Below are positions 1-6,672 of a stretch of 59,438 nucleotides of DNA, piece by piece. Location of the stretch: NCBI RefSeq assembly GCF_030124175.1, contig NZ_JASKMT010000032.1, forward strand, positions 1-59,438, in the 5' to 3' direction. Position 1 is the stretch's first letter, and the number at the start of each line of letters is the position of its first letter. Both the position numbers and the translations under genes were made by a program. The notes beneath the pieces were generated by a model. That model saw only the letters and a program-made list of their open reading frames with translations. It did not search any database and was not told where the DNA came from. This stretch comes from Streptomyces sp. 549 (GTDB lineage Bacteria; Actinomycetota; Actinomycetes; Streptomycetales; Streptomycetaceae).

Positions 1-34
1 GCATGGTCACACCACCACTACGACCTCACCGCTT

Positions 35-57
35 GACATCCAACGTCCAGGGATGTC
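35..57. repeat. Short perfect inverted repeat
   Basis: GACATCC (35-41) and GGATGTC (51-57) are perfect reverse complements around a 9-nt centre. The repeat lies in the first 168 bases, which hold no convincing gene. It could be an operator or a terminator for a gene beyond the left edge; nothing visible decides between these. Confidence 0.4.
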
Positions 58-129
58 TGACCCCGCGAGGTTCCCGGCCTGGCGGCCTGACGGACAGCCC
101 GCCAGGCGGAGGAGGCCCGGCCTGAGCTT

Positions 130-157
130 CCCCCGCTGTCCGGGAGGTGGCCGGGGG
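130..157 (-). terminator. Possible terminator of the XRE regulator gene
   Basis: CCCCCG (130-135) pairs with CGGGGG (152-157) around a 16-nt loop, just past the stop codon of the leftward regulator gene. There is no T-run, as is common in Streptomyces. The stem is short, so the call is modest. Confidence 0.35.
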
Positions 158-168
158 CTTTCGTGCGT

Positions 169-1386
169 TCAGGCGGCCTGGTGTTCGGCCAGGAGCGCGG
201 CCACTTCCGGCACGTCCGCGTAGTCCTCCAGACGCCGCAGGATGACCCGGACCCGCTCCGCCGTCCGCTCCGATGCGACGTCGGACGCGATGGTGATTAC
301 GCGATCCGCCACCGCCGCCGCTTCCTCCGGCTCGTTCGCGTCGGCCAACGCCACGGCGAGCCAGGAGAGGTACAGCGCGAGTTCACGGGTGTGGGTCGCG
401 TCGTAGCCGCCGAGCACCTCCCGGAGCAACGGCACCGCGCGAAGGGGCTTGCGCAACTCCGTGTAGACCCTGGATTCCATGACCCGGAGTTCCCCTGCGT
501 CGACCCAGTAGAGGTACGCGGGGGACTCCGTGCCTTCACTGTCTTCGCTGAGCGCCTGCCCGGCTTCGCCCAGCGCGCGCATGGCCCGCTGACCGTTGTC
601 CGTGCCTCCGGCCTTCGTGTGCGCCCAGGCCACCCGGTCCAGGTAGAGCGCGCGGGCCTTTGCCGGAGCGTCCGGCCCCGCGTCGTTCAGCGCGGCTTGT
701 GCGAGCGTCACGCCTTCGGCTTCGCGGCCGGTGTTGCTGAGCTGGTAGGCGAGTGACCCCGCGATGTTGCCGGCCAGGGTGTGGTCCTCCGCCTGCCGTG
801 CCGCGCTGATCCCTAGCCGGTAGATGCGTTCGGCTTCGTCGTGCCGTCCGGCGTCGCTGGCAATCCACCCGGCAATCTGGGCCAACTCGCCAATCTGCCG
901 GAGGAGTTGGCGCCCAACTTCGCCAGTGTGGGACCCCTCCCGGTACAGCTTCACGGCGGAGCGGAGTTCCCGGAGCGCGGGCCGGATCAGGTCGCCCCCG
1001 GCTAGCACGTCATCCGCAAGCCGGAGGCCGTGAACACGCTGCTGAAGGTCGACAACCTGGCCCATGCCGACACGGCGCCCGTCACGAGCACTGAGGGGCG
1101 CCAGCGGGTCGCCTTCGGGCAGGAAGTCCGCCAGTGTCGGTAAGGGCGGTTCAGTGGGGGCCTGGGCGGCGCTGAGCGCCCCCACGGGCACGCCCAGGGC
1201 CGCAGCGAGGAACGGCAACCACTCACGCGGCTTGCGCTTACCGGTCTCCCAACGGCTGACCTCCTGCCGTCCGACCGGTTCACCGACCACGCCAGCGGCC
1301 CGGCAGATCTCACGCGCTAGCCGTGCCTGGCTCCATCCGTGTGCTTCCCGCTCCCGCCGGATATTGGCCCCGATATCGCTGCCCAT
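169..1386 (-). CDS. XRE-family DNA-binding regulator with helical-repeat C-terminus
   Basis: This encodes 405 aa. A Cro/C1-type helix-turn-helix occupies about residues 6-65 (GANIRREREAHGWSQARLA, then QEVSRWETGKRKP), a typical XRE DNA-binding domain. The remainder is alpha-helical and Ala/Glu/Arg-rich with TPR-like spacing, as in the many Streptomyces XRE regulators with a C-terminal tetratricopeptide sensor region. I chose the ATG at 1386 because the HTH begins right after it (MGSDIGANIRRERE); the 147-codon extension further upstream is low-complexity and overlaps the divergent gene. A CACAAT hexamer lies 6 nt upstream of this ATG, so the message may be leaderless. It is divergent from two small Cys-rich genes and is likely their regulator, by position only. 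The ligand is unknown. Confidence 0.85.
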   Translation of the reverse strand: MGSDIGANIRREREAHGWSQARLAREICRAAGVVGEPVGRQEVSRWETGKRKPREWLPFLAAALGVPVGALSAAQAPTEPPLPTLADFLPEGDPLAPLSARDGRRVGMGQVVDLQQRVHGLRLADDVLAGGDLIRPALRELRSAVKLYREGSHTGEVGRQLLRQIGELAQIAGWIASDAGRHDEAERIYRLGISAARQAEDHTLAGNIAGSLAYQLSNTGREAEGVTLAQAALNDAGPDAPAKARALYLDRVAWAHTKAGGTDNGQRAMRALGEAGQALSEDSEGTESPAYLYWVDAGELRVMESRVYTELRKPLRAVPLLREVLGGYDATHTRELALYLSWLAVALADANEPEEAAAVADRVITIASDVASERTAERVRVILRRLEDYADVPEVAALLAEHQAA

Positions 1387-1461
1387 GTACCGATTGTGGC
1401 CGACAGTTGGCCTACGCGTGGCCGCTAGTCCTAGATCCACTTCGGGCGGAGCCTGGGGCAC

Positions 1462-1659
1462 ATGACGGAACCGCAGCGATACCCATCCGTGCCGGTCGAA
1501 CTTCCCTACGTGGAAGCCAGGTTGGAGCCTCAGCCGGTTGACGGTTGTCCGGGTTGCGCTGAGCTGGCGAAGGTCCGCGAGTGGGCACGTGCGAGCGACG
1601 ACCAAACGACCATCACGGACTGTAATGTCCTGCTGGCCAGGCACCCCAACGGGCACTGA
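1462..1659 (+). CDS. Small conserved-type protein of unknown function
   Basis: This encodes 65 aa starting MTEPQRYPSV. It contains one CPGC pair near residues 29-32 and an isolated Cys near 53, so it may bind a metal only weakly or together with a partner. The start is an ATG preceded by a GGAG/GGGG-rich stretch. Its last base is shared with the start of the next gene (TGATG), which implies translational coupling. It is divergent from the XRE regulator at 75 bp. Such regulator plus small-ORF pairs are common in Streptomyces, but I cannot assign a function. Confidence 0.65.
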   Translation: MTEPQRYPSVPVELPYVEARLEPQPVDGCPGCAELAKVREWARASDDQTTITDCNVLLARHPNGH

Positions 1660-1871
1660 TGACCTCCGCCCCGGAGAAGCCACGTAGCGCTGTCGCGAAT
1701 CCTCAGCGGACGCCCCTGCCGCCCGGCGACTACTGCGGCTTGTGTGCTGGCCACCGCGCCATCTGGTGTGACGGGTGCTGCGGCTTCGAAGGGTGCGAAC
1801 TCTGCGCATGGACGTACAAGCGTCCATGCCCTGCCTGTGTCGGCGGGAACGCGGAGCCGACCCGCTGGTGA
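1659..1871 (+). CDS. Small Cys-rich, probably zinc-binding protein
   Basis: This encodes 70 aa. The C-terminal half holds four closely spaced cysteine pairs (CGLC, CDGC, CELC, CPAC), the pattern of a double zinc-ribbon or rubredoxin-like knuckle. It has no signal peptide or membrane segment. The ATG overlaps the stop of the upstream small gene, so the two are probably translated together. Metal binding is inferred from the cysteine spacing. The biological role is unknown; a position next to an XRE regulator would suit a partner protein or a small-molecule sensor. Confidence 0.65.
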   Translation: MTSAPEKPRSAVANPQRTPLPPGDYCGLCAGHRAIWCDGCCGFEGCELCAWTYKRPCPACVGGNAEPTRW

Positions 1872-1924
1872 GCCCCCACCCTGGCCGACCGACACCCGCA
1901 CATGACGCAAGTCACATCACGGAT

Positions 1925-2728
1925 TCAGTGATCGAAGACGACGGTAACCGGCGCATGGTCTGACCAGCGCTCTTCGTGGGACGCGACCTTCTCCACATAC
2001 GCCTTCACGGCCCGCTTCGCGATGCCGGGCGTTGTGCAAACTAGGTCGATGCGCCAGCCGCTGTCGTTGTCGAAGGCGCGGCCTCGGTAGGACCACCACG
2101 AGTAGGGGCCGTCCTGGTCGGGGTGGAGGGCGCGCACCACGTCGACGAGTCCGCCGTCCGCCGGGTCGAGGACCCGGCTCAGCCACTCCCGCTCCTCGGG
2201 CAGGAAGCCGGCGTTCCTGCGGTTGGCCTTCCAGTTCCGCAGGTCCGCCTCCCGGTGGGCGATGTTCCAGTCGCCGCACACCAGCACCTCGCGGCCACCG
2301 GCGGCCGCCCGCTCGCGCAACTCCTTGAGGTAGGGCAGGAACGCCGCCATGAAGCGCTCCTTCTCGTCCTGCCGCTCGGTGCCGGCCTCACCGGACGGCA
2401 GGTAGAGGCTGGCCACCGTCAGTCCCGGCAGGTCCGCCTCCAGGTAGCGGCCCGAGTCGTCGAACTCGGTGACGCCGAAGCCCGTCCTGACCTCGTCGGG
2501 TTCGCGCCGGGTGAGCAACGCCACTCCGGCTCGGCCCTTCGCGGCGGCCGGGGCCCATGCCGCGTGCCAGCCGGCGGGCTCGCGCACGTCCGCGGTGAGC
2601 TGTCCGACCTCGGCACGGACCTCCTGTAGGCAGACCACGTCGGCGTCCGTGGCCGCCAGCCACGGCAGGTAGCCCTTCTTCGCGGCAGCCCGCAGACCGT
2701 TCACGTTGACGGTTGTCACTTTGAGCAT
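1925..2728 (-). CDS. xthA: Exodeoxyribonuclease III
   Basis: This encodes 267 aa of the ExoIII/AP-endonuclease family, which degrades 3' ends of duplex DNA and cuts at abasic sites in base-excision repair. Diagnostic motifs are in order: NVNGLRAA at the N-terminus, LQEVRAE (metal-binding Glu), CGDWNIAH, YSWWSYRG, RIDLVCTT and the C-terminal SDHAPVTV with the catalytic Asp-His. Length is normal for the family and no key residue is missing. It starts at an ATG 26 bp from the divergent acetyltransferase gene. A TAGGGT hexamer lies exactly 6 nt before the ATG with no Shine-Dalgarno, so the transcript is probably leaderless. Confidence 0.95.
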   Translation of the reverse strand: MLKVTTVNVNGLRAAAKKGYLPWLAATDADVVCLQEVRAEVGQLTADVREPAGWHAAWAPAAAKGRAGVALLTRREPDEVRTGFGVTEFDDSGRYLEADLPGLTVASLYLPSGEAGTERQDEKERFMAAFLPYLKELRERAAAGGREVLVCGDWNIAHREADLRNWKANRRNAGFLPEEREWLSRVLDPADGGLVDVVRALHPDQDGPYSWWSYRGRAFDNDSGWRIDLVCTTPGIAKRAVKAYVEKVASHEERWSDHAPVTVVFDH

Positions 2729-2734
2729 CCCTGC

Positions 2735-2748
2735 ACCCTACATACGAT
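2735..2748. promoter_or_regulatory. Back-to-back leaderless -10 elements for xthA and GNAT gene
   Basis: In the 26-bp gap, the minus strand carries TAGGGT (2735-2740) 6 nt before the xthA ATG, and the plus strand carries TACGAT (2743-2748) 6 nt before the GNAT ATG. A TTGAGC (2721-2726) sits 16 nt upstream of the plus-strand -10. Both fit the TANNNT-N6-ATG pattern of leaderless actinobacterial genes. The two -10 boxes are only 2 bp apart, so simultaneous polymerase binding is unlikely. Confidence 0.6.
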
Positions 2749-2754
2749 GCGGTC

Positions 2755-3231
2755 ATGCACCTCGCGACCTTGCGCTACGACCACCCCGACGCCCAGAAAC
2801 TGGACGCCGAGGTCCAGCAGGAGTACGCCGAGCGGTACGGGGACGAGGGCGACAAGACGCCCCTGGCCCCGGAGATGTTCCAGCCGCCGAACGGCCTGTT
2901 CCTGCTGGTCTACGACGGCCGGGGCCATCCCGTCGCCACTGGTGGCTGGCGTGCGCAGGAGCGCAACGACGAGGGCTACTCCGACGGCGACGCGGAGATC
3001 AAGCGCATGTTCGTGGTCCGCGAGGCCCGCGGCCAGGGCCTGGCCCGCCGGGTGCTGGCGGCGCTGGAGGACGACGCCCGGGCCGCCGGACGGGTCCGCA
3101 TGGTGCTGGAGACGGGCACCATGCAGCCGGAGGCCATCGCCCTGTACACGTCGAGCGGCTACCTGCCGACCCGCAAGTTCGGCCTGTACCGGCACGAGCC
3201 GCTGAGCCGCTGCTACGCCAAGCCGCTCTGA
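2755..3231 (+). CDS. GNAT-family N-acetyltransferase
   Basis: This encodes 158 aa. The acetyl-CoA-binding motif A is clear around residues 80-105 (IKRMFVVREARGQGLARRVLAALEDDA), with the RGQGLA pyrophosphate loop, followed by the ALYTSSGYLP motif B region. It is a single-domain cytosolic acyltransferase; the substrate (small amine or protein) cannot be read from sequence. The ATG at 2755 is preferred because it follows a TACGAT -10 element at the spacing expected for a leaderless gene. It is divergent from xthA and probably not functionally linked to the lasso cluster that starts 440 bp downstream. Confidence 0.88.
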   Translation: MHLATLRYDHPDAQKLDAEVQQEYAERYGDEGDKTPLAPEMFQPPNGLFLLVYDGRGHPVATGGWRAQERNDEGYSDGDAEIKRMFVVREARGQGLARRVLAALEDDARAAGRVRMVLETGTMQPEAIALYTSSGYLPTRKFGLYRHEPLSRCYAKPL

Positions 3232-3451
3232 CCCGGACTCCGCAGGTTCCGCCGCCGGCCCGCGCGTGCGGGCGGTGGAACGAACTCGGCCGTCATCCAG
3301 GGACTTTCCCGTCGCCTCCCACGGCATCTGCGTACGACGCCTCCCGTCGATTCCACTCCTACCAGCAGAAAAACGCGTTCCACTTGTGACGGCAATGCGC
3401 AAGTGGGCATTGAAAATGCGCCATCTGCGCCGGGGTGCGCCCCGCGCACCG

Positions 3452-3480
3452 TTGCGACCACCCGATCGCACACCTAACGT
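3452..3480 (+). promoter_or_regulatory. Predicted promoter of the lasso-peptide operon
   Basis: TTGCGA (3452-3457) and TAACGT (3475-3480) are separated by 17 nt, close to the vegetative actinobacterial consensus. Transcription would start near 3487 and leave an untranslated leader of about 180 nt before the precursor gene. The rest of 3232-3667 shows no credible ORF: its codon composition is poor and several frames are broken. Confidence 0.5.
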
Positions 3481-3667
3481 GGGGCGTGGCTCCGGAACAG
3501 CGGAAGAGAATTCGTTGTGAGTCGGCCTGCTCGGGAAGTCGGACACCCGGCGGATACCGACAGGAAGACTCGGACGAAATTCCACAGAAGGAATCTCTTC
3601 GCCGACCCGGATTCCATCGCAGACGTCTGCACAGTCCCAGCCCCGAATCTGGAAGGGAAAAGCAACG

Positions 3668-3778
3668 ATGCGCACCTACGAGCGTCCCACGCTGGCCAAG
3701 GCAGGAAGCTTCCGCAAGACGACCGGTCTCGCCGGTTCGGGTCCGAAGGACCTGCTGGGCGGCAAGCAGGCACTCTGA
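3668..3778 (+). CDS. Lasso peptide precursor (A protein)
   Basis: A 36-codon gene reads MRTYERPTLAKAGSFRKTT as leader and GLAGSGPKDLLGGKQAL as predicted core. The leader has the YxxPxL recognition motif (Tyr4-Pro7-Leu9) bound by B1 proteins, and Thr18 at position -2 from the cut, the residue almost universal in lasso leaders. Gly20 would be core residue 1 and Asp28 core residue 9, giving a 9-membered Gly1-Asp9 macrolactam and an 8-residue tail. The core has no Cys, so no disulfide (class II), and no aromatic residue to act as a bulky plug. The ATG at 3668 follows GGAAGGG. Genes for cyclase, B1, B2 and exporter follow on the same strand. I do not recognise this core among characterised lasso peptides. 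Confidence 0.92.
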   Translation: MRTYERPTLAKAGSFRKTTGLAGSGPKDLLGGKQAL

Positions 3779-3851
3779 CACGGTCGTTCGCTCCGCCCCC
3801 GGGTGACGCCCCGGAACGGCGGCGACTGAACGGGCGGCACTTCGCTCGTTG

Positions 3852-3884
3852 AGCCGGGTGGCGGCTGCCGGCCGCCACCCGGCT
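3852..3884 (+). terminator. Strong stem-loop between lasso precursor and cyclase genes
   Basis: AGCCGGGTGGCGG (3852-3864) and CCGCCACCCGGCT (3872-3884) form a perfect 13-bp stem with a 7-nt loop and no T-run. Its place between the precursor and its enzymes suits an attenuator or mRNA 3'-end stabiliser, giving more precursor than enzyme transcript, as in other RiPP operons. Confidence 0.7.
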
Positions 3885-3925
3885 GCCTCTCCCGGCATCC
3901 GTGACGACCGGAGGTGCGTGCGCTC

Positions 3926-5773
3926 GTGGGGCTCTCCCCGTCCTTGACCTTTCCGCCGCTGTGGTTCGCCGTACTCCCCGACAGCGACGCGGCCACCGAG
4001 ATCGCCGCACGGGCGAGAGCCGGCGCCACCCAGGAAATACCGCACTCATCGGGAAGGCCGTGGCTGGTGGGCCGCTGGCCGCAGGACTTCCTCACCCTCG
4101 GCGTAGCCGGCGAATCAAGGGTCGCCGTACTCGGTGAACACGCAGCAACTTCCACGCAGATCGAAAAGGCAGCGGCCGCAGCCTATTCACCGGAGGCACT
4201 GAATGCGCTCGCCTCCCGCTTGACCGGCAGCTTCCATCTCACCGCCAGCATTTCCGGCGACGTACGCGTACAGGGAAGTGTCACCGGCCTGCGGCGCATT
4301 TACCACGGACGGTCGGGACCGGTGGCGATCGCCGGTGACCGGGCGGACGTCGTGGCCGGCCTGCTGGAACGTGAACTCGACGAGAAGCGACTCGCCGCGC
4401 ACCTGCTCACCCTGGGCCTGCTGCACCCGCTGTCCGGCCGTCCCGTCTGGCACGGCGTGGAGGACCTCCCCGGCACGCACTGGCTGAAGCTCACCGCGGA
4501 CGGCCGGACCCGCCCGGTGCGGTGGTGGACACCGCCGCAGCCGGACCTGCCGCTGCGGGAGGGCGCCGAACGGTTCCGGGACGCCCTGACCGCCGCCGTC
4601 GAACTGCGCACGCGGGGCAGGCGGTTGCTGACGGCCGACCTCGGCGGCCTGGACTCCACCGCGGTCTACTGCCTGGCGGTCCGCGGCGACGCCCGCGTCG
4701 TCTCGTACACCGCCGCCACCCACGACGCGCTGGGGGACGACGTCCACTGGGCCCGCCGGACGGTCGGCGCGCTGGGGCAGTCGGAGAACCACCACGTCGT
4801 TCCGGCCGAGCGCATACCGCTGACCTTCGACGGCCTGGCGGAACTCGACGACCACCTGGACGCGCCCTCCCTCATGTCGGTCGACCGGAACCGCCGCATG
4901 AGCCTGCTGCACCTGGCCGCCGAGCAGGGATCGCCGCTGCACCTGACCGGTCTCGGCGGCGACGAACTGCTCGCCGGGGCGGCGGCCCGCCTGCACGGCA
5001 TGGTCACCACACACCCGCGAACCGCCGTTCCCCTGTTGCGCGGCTACACCGCCAAGTACGGCTGGTCCCGCCGGCGGGTGCTGCGGCAACTGCTCGACCG
5101 GCGCCCCTACCGGTCCTGGCTGCGCCAGGTCGCCGCCGATCTGCGGGCCCCGCAGCAGCATCCGCTGGAACCTCTGCTCGCCTGGTCGACGGCCCCGCGC
5201 CTGCCCCCGTGGGCCACCGGCGACGCAGCCGAGGCGGTCCGCGAGCTGATCAACGCGGAGGCCGACAGCGCCGAACCGCTGGGCGGGGGCGGTCACGGGC
5301 TGCACCGTGAGCTGGTCACCATGCGGCTGGTCTCCCAGTTCGCCCGTCACATCGGCCAGATGGCCGCCCCGCTGGGTGTGGCCTGCGCGGCACCGTACTA
5401 CGACGACCGGGTCGTCGAGGCGGCCCTCGCGGTCGACGACCGGGAGCGGATCACGCCGTACCGGTACAAGCCGTTGATCGTGGAGGCGATGCGCGGCGTC
5501 GTGCCCGAGGAGAGCCGAAGCCGCGCGACCAAGGCGAACGCGACGCTCGAGGAGGAGGCGGGCCTGCGCGAGCACCGCGACCAGCTGCTGGCGCTGTGCG
5601 AGCAGTCCCGACTGGGAGAACTCGGGCTGGTCGACGTCCCCACCCTTCGGGAGTGGGCAGGCCGTCCGCTGGCCGCCGAGAGCGAGAGCGAGCTGCTGCA
5701 TCCCACAGTCGCCTGCGAGGTCTGGCTGCGCTCCCACGAGAGCCGCCGGACGTCCCCCTCGACCGTCACCTGA
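3926..5773 (+). CDS. Lasso peptide macrolactam synthetase (C protein, asparagine-synthetase-like)
   Basis: This encodes 615 aa. It adenylates the side-chain carboxylate of the core Asp and joins it to the freed N-terminal amine, closing the ring. The N-terminal ~180 residues are the degenerate class-II amidotransferase-like domain. The Asn_synthase domain follows, with the PPi loop DLGGLDST near residues 237-244 and GLGGDELLAG further on; the FARHIGQMAAPLGVACAAPYYDDRVVEAAL and KATKANA-like C-terminal segments are typical of lasso cyclases. Two in-frame GTGs exist; GGAGG at 3910-3914 overlaps the first (3914), so the second (3926) is the likelier start, giving MGLSPSL. The family assignment is secure because of the adjacent precursor, B1, B2 and exporter. 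Confidence 0.93.
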   Translation: MGLSPSLTFPPLWFAVLPDSDAATEIAARARAGATQEIPHSSGRPWLVGRWPQDFLTLGVAGESRVAVLGEHAATSTQIEKAAAAAYSPEALNALASRLTGSFHLTASISGDVRVQGSVTGLRRIYHGRSGPVAIAGDRADVVAGLLERELDEKRLAAHLLTLGLLHPLSGRPVWHGVEDLPGTHWLKLTADGRTRPVRWWTPPQPDLPLREGAERFRDALTAAVELRTRGRRLLTADLGGLDSTAVYCLAVRGDARVVSYTAATHDALGDDVHWARRTVGALGQSENHHVVPAERIPLTFDGLAELDDHLDAPSLMSVDRNRRMSLLHLAAEQGSPLHLTGLGGDELLAGAAARLHGMVTTHPRTAVPLLRGYTAKYGWSRRRVLRQLLDRRPYRSWLRQVAADLRAPQQHPLEPLLAWSTAPRLPPWATGDAAEAVRELINAEADSAEPLGGGGHGLHRELVTMRLVSQFARHIGQMAAPLGVACAAPYYDDRVVEAALAVDDRERITPYRYKPLIVEAMRGVVPEESRSRATKANATLEEEAGLREHRDQLLALCEQSRLGELGLVDVPTLREWAGRPLAAESESELLHPTVACEVWLRSHESRRTSPSTVT

Positions 5774-5831
5774 GGCGCCCGGGACCCCGGGACGCGACGC
5801 ACGCCCGACAACCCGACAGAGGAGGAGCACG

Positions 5832-6086
5832 GTGTTCAGTCTGCGGACCGGCGTACTGATGACCGAGACGGAGTACGGCATGGCGTTGCTCGACGAGGGC
5901 AGCGGTGACTACTGGACCCTCAACCCCACCGCCGCCGCCGTGGTCAGGGCGATGCTGGACGGGCGGACAGTCGCCCAGGCGGCGGACGCGCTGGCCCGGG
6001 ACTACGACGTGGACCGCGAGGCGGCCGAGCAGGACGCGACCCTCATCCTCGGTCAGCTGCGGGAGGCGGGGCTGGCCGGAACCTGA
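5832..6086 (+). CDS. Lasso peptide B1 protein (PqqD-like RiPP recognition element)
   Basis: This encodes 84 aa with the PqqD/RRE winged-helix fold signature: a short beta-rich N-terminus, then DEGSGDYWTLNPTAAAVVRAM, then DYDVDREAAEQDATLILGQLREAGL. B1 binds the YxxPxL part of the precursor leader and presents it to the B2 protease and the cyclase. The start is a GTG 7 nt after a strong GAGGAGG ribosome-binding site. It is the stand-alone RRE that accompanies a split B protein, which is the usual actinobacterial arrangement. A role in PQQ synthesis is excluded by the neighbours. Confidence 0.92.
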   Translation: MFSLRTGVLMTETEYGMALLDEGSGDYWTLNPTAAAVVRAMLDGRTVAQAADALARDYDVDREAAEQDATLILGQLREAGLAGT

Positions 6087-6251
6087 CCGCTCGTCGTCAC
6101 CACCCGCCGGGTCGCGGTGCCGACCGCCACCGGCTCACCCGTGCACTGCGGCACGGCCCGAAGCCCGCCCCGCGAACGGCCTCGACCACCGAACCGCCCT
6201 GGCCGCGGCAACGAACGCGCCCCCGGCCACGAGCAGAGGAGGAAGGCAGAG

Positions 6252-6668
6252 ATGTCCACCCCGGAAGCGGTTCCCCACCGCCCCCGCACCGTCCCCCCGG
6301 GACGGCGTGCCGCCACCAGGCTGGCCGTGGGCTGCGCGCACCTGCTGGCCACGCAGCCGCCGCGCCGCATCCGTGCGCTGCTCGCGCTGCTGCGGCGCGG
6401 GGCCCGGCCGGCGACTCTGGACGAGGCCTCCGCGGCCCACAGCACGGTCGTGGCGGTGAGCCTGTCCTGCGGCGGACAGCGCGGCTGCCTGCCCCGCTCC
6501 CTCGCCGTCGTCCTGCTGTGCAGGATGCGCGGGCGGTGGCCGGTGTGGTGTGTCGGGGTGCGCGCCAGGCCCCCGTTCGCGGCCCACGCCTGGGTCGAGG
6601 CGGAGGGCGTACCCGTCGCGGAAGGCTGCACCCGGGACTACTACCAGCGCTTCTTCACGGTGGAGTGA
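6252..6668 (+). CDS. Lasso peptide B2 leader peptidase (transglutaminase-like)
   Basis: This encodes 138 aa. B2 is the cysteine protease that removes the leader before cyclisation. The Cys79 motif (GCLPRSLA) and the His112 motif (FAAHAWVEAEG) are both present, giving the Cys-His part of the transglutaminase-like triad; the conserved end (EGCTRDYYQRFFTVE) is also typical. The ATG at 6252 is chosen because of the GAGGAAGGCAGAG ribosome-binding region and because family members start close to the first helix. The 45-codon upstream extension is Pro/Arg-rich and unlike the family. It stops 4 nt before the exporter gene. Confidence 0.9.
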   Translation: MSTPEAVPHRPRTVPPGRRAATRLAVGCAHLLATQPPRRIRALLALLRRGARPATLDEASAAHSTVVAVSLSCGGQRGCLPRSLAVVLLCRMRGRWPVWCVGVRARPPFAAHAWVEAEGVPVAEGCTRDYYQRFFTVE

Positions 6669-6672
6669 GGCG

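Noticed and set aside
3359..4155. Minus-strand ORFs across the lasso precursor region
   Set aside because: They overlap the precursor, hairpin and cyclase start, have no ribosome-binding site and show no domain.
5832..6086. PqqD for pyrroloquinoline quinone synthesis
   Set aside because: No pqqA, C or E nearby; the neighbours are a lasso precursor, cyclase and leader peptidase.
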